DNA of 64,000 nucleotides from Corynebacterium resistens DSM 45100 (GCF_000177535.2 NC_015673.1:372001-436000), one strand, 5' to 3'; positions 45,569 to 55,317 are shown, counted from the stretch's first letter. Notes: generated by a model from the sequence alone, not told the origin. Numbers and translations: made by a program.

Positions 45569-46516
45569 CTAACAGTTGTGAGCGCTAGGGGAGAGGTCGG
45601 CGCTGTCGCGAGTTAGGCCCCATTTCACGAGGGAAATGACGTTGTCGTTAGTCGGCATCGCGCCGTGGTCGGGGCCAGTTTTCAAGCCGCAGGTCTGGGC
45701 AACGTTGACGTTTGCAACGCTGGCTCCATCGTTCGATTCCAGTTGGGAAGTGCTGTTCGGCGTGGCGGTCTTGTCCGCCGGGGTGAAGATGTTGGTGTAC
45801 ATCACCCGACCATCCGTATCGGGTAGCGAATTGAGGTGATCGATGAGTGGCGAGCCAATCAGCTGCTGGGTAGCGGACGTGCTGGCGAGGAACTTAGCCA
45901 GTTTGGGAACGTCATTGATAATTGGGCGCAACGACTGGTCGGCCCCGTTCAATGTTGTGCCGTGGTACGTGGCAGAAACGCCCACTACGCGACGAACCTT
46001 TGCACCTTGCTTGCGATCGGCAATGTACATCTTGGTTAGGGTACCGCCCTGAGAATGCCCCACGAGATCCACCTTGTCCCGACCGGAGACGGCGCGGACG
46101 TAATCGACTACCTCGCCTAATTCATCGACGGACTTGTTGATGTCACCGAGGCCATAAACGCCAATGAGGCCGGCCTGGAGGGTCACATCATTTTTGCCGT
46201 AGTTGAACGCCCAGGTGCAATAGCCTTGGTGGCTGAGCTCGGTAGCAGCTTTCTTCCAATTGGTGGCGTTCGCGGAGGTTCCGTGGATGAAGATGACCGG
46301 ATCCGGATGCTCCGGAGCTGGTACACAGTGTGGATCGTTGATAGGGGCCTTGGGTAGGAAAATTCCTTGCAAACCAGCGGGAACAGTTGATTCACTTGCA
46401 GAGGCAGATGGTGCCGGTTCGGCAATGGCAACGCCAGTGGCAGCAAGGCTAACGATGGCCGCGCAGGCACCTGCGATGGTGCCGCGGGAGATGGGGCTGA
46501 AGATATTCGATTTCAC
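45569..46516 (-). CDS. Secreted triacylglycerol lipase-like esterase
   Basis: 315 residues from GTG 46516. The frame is open for 63 more codons upstream, but these look non-coding. A signal peptide (FSPISRGTIAGACAAIVSLAATGVAIAEP) precedes the hydrolase domain. PVIFIHGTSANATNW is the oxyanion segment, DLVGHSQGGTL the nucleophile elbow, and GPDHGAMPTND likely holds the catalytic His. Two or three Cys (DPHCVP, GYCTWAF, QTCGLKT) could form disulfides. A TACAAT -10 nine bases before the GTG suggests a leaderless transcript. Confidence 0.85.
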   Translation of the reverse strand: MKSNIFSPISRGTIAGACAAIVSLAATGVAIAEPAPSASASESTVPAGLQGIFLPKAPINDPHCVPAPEHPDPVIFIHGTSANATNWKKAATELSHQGYCTWAFNYGKNDVTLQAGLIGVYGLGDINKSVDELGEVVDYVRAVSGRDKVDLVGHSQGGTLTKMYIADRKQGAKVRRVVGVSATYHGTTLNGADQSLRPIINDVPKLAKFLASTSATQQLIGSPLIDHLNSLPDTDGRVMYTNIFTPADKTATPNSTSQLESNDGASVANVNVAQTCGLKTGPDHGAMPTNDNVISLVKWGLTRDSADLSPSAHNC

Positions 46517-46523
46517 ACTCTGG

Positions 46524-46538
46524 GATTGTAGTACAATC
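46524..46538 (-). promoter_or_regulatory. Palindrome overlapping the lipase -10 region
   Basis: GATTGT-AGT-ACAATC; on the minus strand it contains TACAAT, ending about nine bases before GTG 46516. It is both the likely -10 element and a symmetric site that a repressor could occupy. Confidence 0.45.
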
Positions 46539-46629
46539 TTGGGGTGTGTGCGAGTGTTTAAATCAATGGCTGCAGGCTTTAATAAACCGCTGGCAAAGCT
46601 AGGGGCTCGAAGCGCACGGGAGAAGGTTT

Positions 46630-47391
46630 CTACTTGAAGCTGCCAGTTTGTTCGAGGAACTTCGCTGCGCTGGCCAGTACGCGTTCGGATGCATCCGGGC
46701 GGCATACCAGCAAATCAGGCAGGTAGGGATCCGAACAGTTGTACTTCAACTTCTCGCCACTCAATCGAGACGTGAACAGTCCGGCCGCTTGAGCAATACC
46801 AACCGGGGCGGCATTGTCCCATTCGTACTGGCCGCCGGCGTGAACATAAACATCGTTATCCCCAAGGATCACCGACGTGGTTTTCGCGCCACATGACCCC
46901 ATGCGGACCAGCTCCATGCCCAAATCCTCAGCGATGAAGGTGGCTACTTCCGGAGTGGAGTTCTGGCTGATGACGAGGCGATTAGTTGGGCGACCACCGA
47001 CTGCGCGAATATCTCCGGTGTGGAAAACCATGCCCAGATCGGGCATACCCACGGCTGCGTGTTCAATTTTGCCGTCGATGGCAAGCGCAATGTGCACGGC
47101 CCAATCCTGCCGGCCACCGGCGTATTCGCGAGTGCCGTCTAGTGGGTCGATGATCCACACGCGGTGATTATCCAACCGAGTACGGTCGTCCTCGGCTTCC
47201 TCAGAAAGCACTGAATCCTCGGGGCGGTGCAGCTCCAATGCGCGTGCGATCCAATCTTGAGCGATGGCATCGCCAGCTTCGCCCAATTTCTTATCACGCA
47301 GAAGGCCTACATTACGTACGCCCTTGAGGATTTCACCCGTGCCTTGTGCCAACCGTTGCACAAGCGTTGCGTCATCAATTTCAGCCGTCAT
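46630..47391 (-). CDS. cysQ: 3'(2'),5'-bisphosphate nucleotidase / inositol-phosphatase family (CysQ-type)
   Basis: 253 residues. The Li+-sensitive phosphatase motifs are LSEEAEDD (metal-binding Glu), VWIIDPLDGTREYA (D-x-D-G-T) and YEWDNAAPVGIAQAAGL. The GTREYA variant points to CysQ rather than IMPase (GTxNF). It recycles PAP from sulfate assimilation. It is divergent from lhr with only 34 bases between the start codons, so at least one of the two is probably leaderless. Confidence 0.87.
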   Translation of the reverse strand: MTAEIDDATLVQRLAQGTGEILKGVRNVGLLRDKKLGEAGDAIAQDWIARALELHRPEDSVLSEEAEDDRTRLDNHRVWIIDPLDGTREYAGGRQDWAVHIALAIDGKIEHAAVGMPDLGMVFHTGDIRAVGGRPTNRLVISQNSTPEVATFIAEDLGMELVRMGSCGAKTTSVILGDNDVYVHAGGQYEWDNAAPVGIAQAAGLFTSRLSGEKLKYNCSDPYLPDLLVCRPDASERVLASAAKFLEQTGSFK

Positions 47392-47425
47392 GGCACTTAC
47401 TTTAGCGGCATGGTTGGATGGTCAC

Positions 47426-50400
47426 ATGCCCGTTGACCCGCTAGATAAATTCCATGCCCCCGTAGCAGCGTGGTTTCGGGACGTATTCGCAGAACCTACA
47501 GTTGTCCAGCATCAAGCATGGGATGCTATTTCCGCAGGTGAGAATGCCCTGGTTGTGGCCCCCACCGGTTCCGGTAAAACGTTAGCTGCGTTTTTGTGGT
47601 CGCTTTCCCAATTGACCGCCCCTACTTCTTTTTTCGACGCCACCCCGGCAGCCCCCAATCAGACTCACCGTGGGGGCACGAAAGTCTTGTACATCAGTCC
47701 ACTTAAAGCCCTCGGTGTGGATGTTGATCGTAACCTCGCCGCACCCCTAGCTGGCATCGCACGTACGGCAGCTGCGATGGAAGTCCCCGTTGCACCAGTT
47801 CGGGTGGGCGTGCGCTCTGGTGATACTCCGCAGGCAGAGCGTGCCAAATTATTGCGACATCCGCCAGAAATTCTGATTACAACCCCAGAATCGCTTTATT
47901 TGATGCTCACTTCCAAAGCTGCGGGCACGCTACAGACGGTGGAAACAGTCATCGTGGACGAAGTACATGCGGTGGCGGGAACGAAGCGTGGAGCACACCT
48001 TGCGCTGTCCTTAGAACGATTGGATATGCTCGCACAGCAGCCAGTCCAGCGCATCGGGCTTTCTGCCACCGTCAATCCTGTGGATACGGTGGCTTCATTC
48101 ATCGGCGGCGATCGTCCAGTCACGGTGGTTAATCCTCCTTCTTACAAAGCCTGGGATGTCAACGTGCGCAGTGTGGTGGAAGATTTTCAAGATTCTCCTG
48201 CAGCTGAGGACTTGGAACTTTCCGCTTTCGAGGACACATCTGTTGCGGACGACGATCCCGCGTTGGCCGATTTAGAGGATGAGGCGTTGGTGGGGCCTGC
48301 TCTTATCGGCGAAGGCGTGGGAGGTAGCACCCAGCTGGGAGCCGGAAATCGGGTAGCTAGTGGCGTCGATAAAGAATCGGCGCTGCCACAACAAAAGAGC
48401 GTGTGGCCGCACGTGCACAAGGCCGTATACGAACAAGTAATGGCGAATACCTCCACGCTGGTATTCGTCAACTCCCGGAGAACAGCCGAGCGATTGACGG
48501 GGGCCCTCAACGAACACTGGGCGCGGATTCACGATCCCGACTCGCTGGCGGCACCTACGCGAAGGGATCCTGCACAGTTGATGGCGCAATCCACCCAAGT
48601 GGTGGGCTCCCCGGCCGTCATCGCGCGGGCGCACCACGGCTCGGTATCGAAAGACGAGCGTGCGGATATTGAACAAGCGCTGAAAAGCGGAACATTGAAA
48701 TGCGTGGTGGCAACCAGCTCCTTGGAACTGGGCATTGATATGGGGTTGGTCGATCACGTGATACAGGTCGGTGCACCACCATCAGTTGCCTCCGCGATTC
48801 AGCGATGTGGCCGCGCCGGGCACTCCGTGGGCGCAACAAGCCGGGCGACCATTTATCCGTTGCATAAGCAGGACGCGGAAGCCGCCACTGTGGTGGTGCG
48901 CCGTTTATTGGCAGGGGAGCTGGAACCCTTGCAGGTGGTGAATAATGCCCTCGATGTTTTAGCACAGCACACTGTGGCGGCAGCGGCACAGGCTCCGAGC
49001 GGCCAGTTGGATGTGGAGCAGTGGTGGCACGCAGTTCGACGGGCTCATCCATATGCTGCTTTGCCGCGGGAAGCATTCGACGGGGTGATCGAACTAATCA
49101 GCGGGCGATACCCGTCGACGGATTTCGCTGACTTGAAAGCGCGGGTGGTATACGACGCGAACGCGGGAACCCTAGAGGCGCGCCCTGGTGCACAACGAGT
49201 GGCTGTAACCAATGGTGGAACTATTCCGGATCGTGGCATGTTCGGCGTTTTCCTCGCCGCGGGGGAGGAAGTCGGTGCACGCCGAGTGGGTGAACTCGAT
49301 GAGGAAATGGTTTATGAATCCCGCGTGGGTGATGTATTCACTCTGGGGGCGAGCAGTTGGAAAATTCTAGAAATCAACCGTGACCAGGTGATCGTGGCCC
49401 CTGCGGCAGGGCACACAGGTCGCTTACCTTTTTGGGTTGGTGATGCAGAAGGCCGCCCTGTTGAGTTAGGGCTAGCGATCGGTGAGCATCGTCGCGCATG
49501 GGGTAGACACACTGAAGCAGATAACCGGGGCGCGGAATTCATTTGCGCGAACACCGTAGCTAACCTCGATGCCTTCTATTCCCAGCAAAAAGAGGACTCT
49601 GGCGTGATCCCCGATGAAAAAACCATCGTGGTGGAACGCTTCCGCGATGAGATCGGGGATTGGCGCGTAATCGTGCATTCACCATACGGACGTGGGGTGA
49701 ACGCACCATGGGCGATGGCGCTATCGGCGCAATTGCAGCGCGATACGGGCATCGACTCTATGGCCGTTGCTGGTGATGATGGCATGGTGTTGCGGCTGCC
49801 GTATTCGGAAGAACCGCCAGGCGGGGACCTGTTGGCTCGCGATGCCGAGGCGGTCTTGCACGACGTTATGGAAAACGTGGGCTCTTCCGCGCTTTTCGCG
49901 GGGCGTTTTCGAGAGTGTGCTGCCCGCGCCTTGTTGTTGCCCCGTCGTCATCCAGGCAAGCGCCAACCGTTGTGGCAACAGCGGCAACGAGCTGCGCAGC
50001 TTTTGGACGTGGCCCGCAACCATCCGGAGTTCCCGATCATGCTGGAGACCATGCGGGAGTGTATTCACGATGTTTATAACCTCGATGCGCTGGAACAGCT
50101 GATTGGCAGGTTGCCGCAAATTCGGATCGCGGAGGTAACAACCGACGGGCCTTCCGCTTTCGCTGAGTCTTTGTTGTTCACCTACACCAGCGCTTTCATG
50201 TACGAGGGCGATTCCGCCGAGCGTGCCGCTGCCTTGGCGGTAGATCCCGCTTTGCTGGCTAAGGTGCTTGGCAAATCAGGCGAAGGCTTCTTGCTGGATC
50301 CTGCCGTGGTCGCCAGGGTTGTCGACGCCGCCCAGTGGCGTACCGAAGGGCGCCGCGCAGGTACGGTTGAACAAGCCGTGGACATGCTGCGCGCGCTGGG

Positions 50401-52384
50401 TCCGCTCACACCAGAAGCTATTTCCGAACGTGTCGAGCCACAGGTGAGCTTGGAAGCTGTGCGCGAACTCGTGCCACGAAGATTGGCGGAGGTCAGCTTC
50501 GGTGGTGCGCGCAAGCTATGCGTTGTAGAGGACATCCCGTTGTTACGAGACGGTCTGGGTGTGCCCGTTCCACCGGGCGTTGGCGCAGATCCAGCCGTTG
50601 TTCACGATGCGCTTGATCAGCTGGTGCTGCGTTGGATGCGACACCGCGGACCCACGGAGGCCACGCAGGTGGCCGCGGAATTTGGCATGGGTGTGGCTAC
50701 CGCAGAATCCTTGCTGAAACGGTGGGTGGGTGATCGGCGCCTGGATGCGGGCATGTTTGTGGAAGCCGAGGTGGCGTCGAACCAAGAAAATGCCATCCTA
50801 GAGCAACCTGAAAGCTCACAACAAGCGAGGACCACACAGTACATCGATGTGGCGATGCTACGCCGGCTGCGACAAGCCACGCTTGCCGCAGCCCGTGGTG
50901 CAGTGGAACCCGTAACGCGGAAAACCTATGCGAGGTTCTTGGCCGAGTGGCATGTCATCGGCCAGGCGGAGCGGTGGGATTTGCCTACGGTGCTGGAACA
51001 GTTGGCAGGTTTGGCGATGCCCGCTAGCGCGTGGGAAACCATGGTGTTACCAGCGCGCATCCCCGATTATCAGCCGTCAGATCTGGATGACTTACTAGCC
51101 AGCGGAGAATTTGTGGTGGTGGGGCAGGGGACCACAGGAGCGAAGGATAGTTGGGTTGCTATTGTTCCGACGGTACTCAAAGATTTTCTGCTGCCCGATG
51201 CTGCGCAAAACGATGAAAACGTGGCGGTTGAGATGGATCTGGTGGCGCAACAATTGTTGGAGAAACTCCGCGGTGGTGGAGCCTACTTGGCCAACGAGTT
51301 AGCTCAACTGACTGGCATTGGGCACAAGGAACTCGATGCGGCACTGTGGGATCTATTCGATGCTGGTTTGGTAGCGCCAGACGGGTTTGCTGCATTGCGC
51401 GCGCGATTAACGGAAGCTGGCGGTAGCGGGAAACAGGCCCACCGAGCGCCGCGCCGGGATCGGGGCCGGGGAAGTACACGTTCCGGAACCGGGCGATTGC
51501 GAATGGGGAGAGGGCGGTTCTCGCACGCAATGATGAGCCCAGAGGCAGCGCAGCGAACCCGTGAAGCCCGCGCAGCGTTGAACGCGCATAGTGGTGTGCC
51601 CGGTAGGTGGTCCGCGCTAGATGTGACGAGCGGTGCCCCAGCAACCGGCAATCCTGGGACGATCGGCAATGGAACGCCACCCCAAAATACGCACGCTGCC
51701 GAGACCGCTGCTGTGCAAGGTGAAGCGTGGATTGAGCGCTATGCGGTGGTCACCCGCGGATCCGTGGTAGCGGAGAAAGCCGACGGTGGCTTCGCGCAGG
51801 CTTATCGAGTGTTATCCGCGTGGGAGGATTCCGGCGCTGTGCTACGCGGGTACATCATTGACGGCTTGGGCGGGGCGCAGTTTGCACCGCGGGAAGTTAT
51901 CGACGCCCTCAGGAGGGTCGAAGATAGCCTCTCAGTAGGGGGCAACGGGCCTGGCGAGAAGCCTTATGTGCTGGCTGCTGTAGATCCTGCGAATCCTTAT
52001 GGAGCTGCCTTGCCATGGCCAGCTGTGGAGGCCCCAAAATCGGAAACCAATGATTCCGAGCAAGAGTCTGTGGCACGCCTGAGCCGGACGGCAGGCGCGT
52101 TAGTAGTGTTGCGTAAAGGCGAGTTACTGGCATACATCAGCCGAGGTGGACGCAGCGTGTGGGTTTTCCCGATCGAGGCAGACCTGAATTTTGGTGATGC
52201 GGAAGACCAAGTGTCCCAGGCAGTGCCGTGGATCGTGGAGGCCGTGGGGGCGTCGGTACAAAAAGGCCGCATGAGCCCAATGACTGTTGAGAAGATCAAT
52301 GGAATACCAGTGATGGACTCGCCGTTGAAACCGTGGACGGCTGCAGGTGCGCGGCTGACACCGAAGGGGCTGACGATTAAATAG
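47426..52384 (+). CDS. lhr: Lhr-type large SF2 DNA helicase
   Basis: 1652 residues from ATG 47426. The helicase core has VAPTGSGKTLAAFLW (Walker A, near 50), VDEVHAVAGTKRGAHLALSLERL (DEVH, near 175), GLSATVNP, VATSSLELGIDMG and IQRCGRAGH (motif VI, near 455). A Lhr winged-helix/core region follows to about 860, then the long Lhr C-terminal domain of actinobacterial full-length Lhr. The CTD forms a ring in mycobacterial relatives. A low-complexity Arg/Gly-rich stretch (RAPRRDRGRGSTRSGTGRLRMGRGR) lies near 1345. It is a 3'-5' repair helicase. It is followed by the Nei-type glycosylase, a fitting partner. Confidence 0.95.
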   Translation: MPVDPLDKFHAPVAAWFRDVFAEPTVVQHQAWDAISAGENALVVAPTGSGKTLAAFLWSLSQLTAPTSFFDATPAAPNQTHRGGTKVLYISPLKALGVDVDRNLAAPLAGIARTAAAMEVPVAPVRVGVRSGDTPQAERAKLLRHPPEILITTPESLYLMLTSKAAGTLQTVETVIVDEVHAVAGTKRGAHLALSLERLDMLAQQPVQRIGLSATVNPVDTVASFIGGDRPVTVVNPPSYKAWDVNVRSVVEDFQDSPAAEDLELSAFEDTSVADDDPALADLEDEALVGPALIGEGVGGSTQLGAGNRVASGVDKESALPQQKSVWPHVHKAVYEQVMANTSTLVFVNSRRTAERLTGALNEHWARIHDPDSLAAPTRRDPAQLMAQSTQVVGSPAVIARAHHGSVSKDERADIEQALKSGTLKCVVATSSLELGIDMGLVDHVIQVGAPPSVASAIQRCGRAGHSVGATSRATIYPLHKQDAEAATVVVRRLLAGELEPLQVVNNALDVLAQHTVAAAAQAPSGQLDVEQWWHAVRRAHPYAALPREAFDGVIELISGRYPSTDFADLKARVVYDANAGTLEARPGAQRVAVTNGGTIPDRGMFGVFLAAGEEVGARRVGELDEEMVYESRVGDVFTLGASSWKILEINRDQVIVAPAAGHTGRLPFWVGDAEGRPVELGLAIGEHRRAWGRHTEADNRGAEFICANTVANLDAFYSQQKEDSGVIPDEKTIVVERFRDEIGDWRVIVHSPYGRGVNAPWAMALSAQLQRDTGIDSMAVAGDDGMVLRLPYSEEPPGGDLLARDAEAVLHDVMENVGSSALFAGRFRECAARALLLPRRHPGKRQPLWQQRQRAAQLLDVARNHPEFPIMLETMRECIHDVYNLDALEQLIGRLPQIRIAEVTTDGPSAFAESLLFTYTSAFMYEGDSAERAAALAVDPALLAKVLGKSGEGFLLDPAVVARVVDAAQWRTEGRRAGTVEQAVDMLRALGPLTPEAISERVEPQVSLEAVRELVPRRLAEVSFGGARKLCVVEDIPLLRDGLGVPVPPGVGADPAVVHDALDQLVLRWMRHRGPTEATQVAAEFGMGVATAESLLKRWVGDRRLDAGMFVEAEVASNQENAILEQPESSQQARTTQYIDVAMLRRLRQATLAAARGAVEPVTRKTYARFLAEWHVIGQAERWDLPTVLEQLAGLAMPASAWETMVLPARIPDYQPSDLDDLLASGEFVVVGQGTTGAKDSWVAIVPTVLKDFLLPDAAQNDENVAVEMDLVAQQLLEKLRGGGAYLANELAQLTGIGHKELDAALWDLFDAGLVAPDGFAALRARLTEAGGSGKQAHRAPRRDRGRGSTRSGTGRLRMGRGRFSHAMMSPEAAQRTREARAALNAHSGVPGRWSALDVTSGAPATGNPGTIGNGTPPQNTHAAETAAVQGEAWIERYAVVTRGSVVAEKADGGFAQAYRVLSAWEDSGAVLRGYIIDGLGGAQFAPREVIDALRRVEDSLSVGGNGPGEKPYVLAAVDPANPYGAALPWPAVEAPKSETNDSEQESVARLSRTAGALVVLRKGELLAYISRGGRSVWVFPIEADLNFGDAEDQVSQAVPWIVEAVGASVQKGRMSPMTVEKINGIPVMDSPLKPWTAAGARLTPKGLTIK

Positions 52385-52427
52385 CCACCGGCATGAATGA
52401 CCAGTGGAAGAGAAGAGGTCGAAGCGA

Positions 52428-53297
52428 GTGCCAGAGGGCGATTCAGTACTTCAGCTTTCGAATCGGTTGCAGTGGATGACCGGCCGAACAGTTACGCACA
52501 CCGATATTCGTGTGCCGCGATTTGCCACGGCTACATTAAATGGACAACAGGTTCAGCGCGTGTGGCCATATGGAAAGCACCTTTTCATGCAGATAGGTGA
52601 CACGATTGTGCATACCCATCTGAAAATGGAAGGGGTCTGGGCAATTCACAAGGCAGGCTCGCGATGGCGGAAGCCAGGGTATACCGCCCGCATTGTTTTG
52701 CGGTTTACCCCGCAGCATCCGGGCGGGGCTGAGATCGAGATTGTGGGCCATGAGCTGGGCTTTGTCCGCCTCTATCCGGCCGGCGAATATCAGCGAGTGA
52801 TTAGCGATCTAGGGCCGGATATTCTTGATCCGGCATGGCTGGAGGAAGGGTTGGCCGAGTGCGTTCGCCGCATCATGAAAAGGCCAGAACGGGCGCTCGG
52901 GGCCGCACTGCTCGACCAATCGAACGTGGCCGGTATCGGCAATGAGTACCGGGCTGAAATCCTATTCTTATTGGGGTGGCATCCTGCGATACCAGTGGGG
53001 GAAGTAGGGACAGCAGGAGTGGAACGTGCGTTGCGGCTTTCGCGCCGCGTGATGTGGGAAAACCGCTTGGAACCAGTGCGGATATTTACCGGTGATAAGC
53101 GCCCTGGGATGGGTACTTATGTTTTTGGCAGGGCCAACAAAGCTTGCCGTAGGTGTGGCCATGCCATTCGAAAAGGAACGTTGGGCGGGAAATTTGCTGG
53201 TGGGGACGCCAATCTGGATGTTGCTGAACTAGAGCGCATTATTTGGTGGTGCCCGTCCTGTCAACAGCTTTCGTTAAAGGGTTTTTCAGGCGATTAA
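52428..53297 (+). CDS. nei: Fpg/Nei-family DNA glycosylase (endonuclease VIII)
   Basis: 289 residues from GTG 52428, chosen since the mature enzyme must begin with Pro: V-PEGDSVLQLSNRL puts Pro2 and Glu3, the catalytic residues, right after the start. The helix-two-turn-helix is DQSNVAGIGNEYRAEILFLLGWHP. The C-terminal zinc finger uses CRRCGHAIR and WWCPSCQ. It excises oxidised pyrimidines and cuts the abasic site. The gene is 43 bases behind lhr, an arrangement conserved in actinobacteria. Confidence 0.93.
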   Translation: MPEGDSVLQLSNRLQWMTGRTVTHTDIRVPRFATATLNGQQVQRVWPYGKHLFMQIGDTIVHTHLKMEGVWAIHKAGSRWRKPGYTARIVLRFTPQHPGGAEIEIVGHELGFVRLYPAGEYQRVISDLGPDILDPAWLEEGLAECVRRIMKRPERALGAALLDQSNVAGIGNEYRAEILFLLGWHPAIPVGEVGTAGVERALRLSRRVMWENRLEPVRIFTGDKRPGMGTYVFGRANKACRRCGHAIRKGTLGGKFAGGDANLDVAELERIIWWCPSCQQLSLKGFSGD

Positions 53298-53886
53298 GCG
53301 AACAACCAAAGCTTCGGGGGTAGTTGGTGGGGGTAATTTCGTGAAAGTGGGGAATGGTAAAGGTGCAGGTCATTGAAGTTAACCCAAAGTTCATTTTGAG
53401 GGGTTGTGGCCGCTTTTGAAGCCTCTCAGGCGCATCTTTTGTGGTTAAAACTATTGACTTATCACGGATTGTTCTACATTCGGATTTCTTCCTCGTCTTC
53501 AAACGCGGTGAGTTGCGAACTTTTTTCGCCATGAGCTGGGAGTTAGCCAATCCTTAATTGTGGACAATTGGGAGAAGATGATTTATCCACTAAGTGCCGT
53601 GGGGGTTGCGTATTTAGCGTGTTAGACGGCCTAATCTCACCAGTTTCGACGTTGGTATCGGGGGTGCCTCGTGGTGGTTTTGGGCATTTTTGGTTCAACA
53701 ATCGACGGGAAAATTGTTCTAACATCATTTCTTGTCGCTCGCTGATAGTGAGAACTCTCTAGGAGAAATGTTGAGCACATTTTCCGTGCACTGTGGATCG
53801 ACAGCACAATCCTGGGGATTCGATAGGAACAAGACAATCCAACCCGCCCGAGACTGACCCCAGTCCAAACACACAGGAGAAATCCC
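53298..53886. other. Long non-coding region before the secreted-protein pair
   Basis: 589 bases without a supportable gene. TTGACT (53455) and TACATT about 15 bases later form a weak promoter. AGGAGA followed by ATG at 53768 opens a 29-codon frame ending at 53857, whose spacing is too short to be convincing. The length suggests a regulated promoter or long leader for 53887. Confidence 0.5.
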
Positions 53887-54582
53887 ATGAACGCAGTTCG
53901 CAAGATGGCTTCCGCCACCGCCGCTGGTCTGATGCTCGCTACCGTTGCAGCAGGTACGGCTCAGGCTGCCACTAACGAAGAGCACTACCCAGAGACCCCA
54001 AAGCTGAACCCGACTCTGCCTATCATCAACACCTACCGCGGTGATGACCACATGAAGGCAAACATCCTCAACCCGAAGCCAGTGTGCAACGCCCTTGAGG
54101 ACTACCGCACCGTGATCTACCGCGTTGATGACAAGTTCATGCCAGCTGGCACCATCTCCGCCACCAATGACACCCAGAACAAGATTCCACTGACCCAGGA
54201 ACTGTCCAAGACCCAGTCCATCTCCCTAACCATCAAGGGTGATCGTACCGAGACCGTTTCCGCCAACTTGGGTGGCGAGGCTTCCGCTAAGGACGGCAAG
54301 GGCTCCGTTGGTATCGCCTATCAGCTAGCCAAGACCATTGGTGCTGAAGCTTCCTACTCCCTGTCTTGGCAGGTTGGCCAGACTGTTGGCCCATACGACG
54401 TCCCAGCTGGTCACACCGGTGAGGCAACCTACGGCTTCCGTGTCATCAACATGACCGGCACCCAGCAGTTCTGCAAGTCCAACGGCACCTGGTCCACCCC
54501 AACCCCTTGGAGCGCGCTGACCCCAATCAAGAACCAGGTCAACGTCAAGCTGTACAAGAACCCAGCAGACTCCGCCAAGTAA
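53887..54582 (+). CDS. Secreted protein, possible beta-pore-forming (ETX/MTX2-like) fold
   Basis: 231 residues, AGGAGA seven bases before the ATG. A signal peptide ends AGTAQA before ATNEEH. Two Cys (KPVCNALED, QQFCKSNG) could pair. The centre (about 90-185) is a Ser/Thr-rich alternating stretch: IPLTQELSKTQSISLTIKG, ETVSANLGGEAS, VGIAYQLAKTIGAEASYSLS, followed by GPYDVPAGHTGEATYGFRV. This pattern of amphipathic strands ending in a VPAG turn recalls aerolysin/ETX-MTX2 toxins, but the resemblance is by eye. Codons are extremely biased (CCA, AAC, AAG, GGC), so expression is probably very high. No family recognised with certainty. Confidence 0.6.
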   Translation: MNAVRKMASATAAGLMLATVAAGTAQAATNEEHYPETPKLNPTLPIINTYRGDDHMKANILNPKPVCNALEDYRTVIYRVDDKFMPAGTISATNDTQNKIPLTQELSKTQSISLTIKGDRTETVSANLGGEASAKDGKGSVGIAYQLAKTIGAEASYSLSWQVGQTVGPYDVPAGHTGEATYGFRVINMTGTQQFCKSNGTWSTPTPWSALTPIKNQVNVKLYKNPADSAK

Positions 54583-54638
54583 AACCGGCTTTCACCACTA
54601 ACCTCGTTCACCTCTAACCCACCAAGGGAGAAACCATC

Positions 54639-55241
54639 ATGAAGAAGTTCGCAACGCGCGTTGCAACCGCGGCTCTTATCGGCGCAGCTGCACTGTCCGG
54701 CACCGCTGTAGCAAATGCTGCTGAAGAAGCTCCATCCACCGAAGTCACCAACCCAGCTACCGGCGAGAAGTACGACCTGCAGCCAGCTATCCGCGTTGCA
54801 GGCGGCAAGGTTCCTGGCTTTGCTGGCCTGGTATCCATCTCCGCTGAAAACGTTGGTACCGAGGACTACTACGCAGAGTTCCCAGCCATCACCTTCCGCA
54901 TCGATGTCAAGACCGAGTCCGGCCCAAAGGGTGTTGACCGCCTGATCACCCCTGGCTACTTCAACGGTGCATACACCCGCGACTTGGGCTTCAACCGCGA
55001 GACCTCCACCCGCTCCTTCGAGGTCACCCTGTCCAACCCAATCGAGGCTGGCGAGGGCAAGCTGATCGCTAACCTCAACTTCGGTGACGGCAAGACCAAG
55101 AAGGGTCGCATCGTCAACTACATCACCGTTACCCAGGTTGGCCGTGTGAAGGACGACAAGTCCACCGGCAACGACCAGAACGTTGATTCCCGCCAGGTCA
55201 CCAAGACCGATACCGGCCGTTCCAATAAGGGTCTGTTCTAA
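54639..55241 (+). CDS. Secreted beta-rich protein, partner of 53887, unknown function
   Basis: 200 residues with AAGGGAGA before the ATG. A signal peptide (MKKFATRVATAALIGAAALS...AVANA) is cleaved before AEEAPS. The body (about 30-170) is predicted beta-rich with GLVSISAENVGTEDYYAEFP and a C-terminal polar tail (DDKSTGNDQNVDSRQ...) that is probably disordered. No Cys, no LPXTG anchor. The gene lies 57 bases after its neighbour, ends at two hairpins and shares the same extreme codon bias, so both are one highly expressed secreted unit. I do not recognise the family. Confidence 0.6.
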   Translation: MKKFATRVATAALIGAAALSGTAVANAAEEAPSTEVTNPATGEKYDLQPAIRVAGGKVPGFAGLVSISAENVGTEDYYAEFPAITFRIDVKTESGPKGVDRLITPGYFNGAYTRDLGFNRETSTRSFEVTLSNPIEAGEGKLIANLNFGDGKTKKGRIVNYITVTQVGRVKDDKSTGNDQNVDSRQVTKTDTGRSNKGLF

Positions 55242-55271
55242 ACCTGCGACCTGCTAAACACTTGCGTGACG

Positions 55272-55308
55272 GAGAGAACTAGAAAACACCCCTCGCTGTA
55301 GTTCTCTC
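55272..55308 (+). terminator. First hairpin after the secreted pair
   Basis: GAGAGAACTA and TAGTTCTCTC form a perfect 10-bp stem with a 17-base loop, 30 bases after the stop. It may stabilise the mRNA end or assist the terminator that follows. Confidence 0.55.
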
Positions 55309-55317
55309 TTCCTATTA

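Noticed and set aside
53768..53857. 29-codon frame preceded by AGGAGA upstream of the secreted pair
   Set aside because: Ribosome-site spacing is too short and the peptide has no features; kept only as part of the leader.
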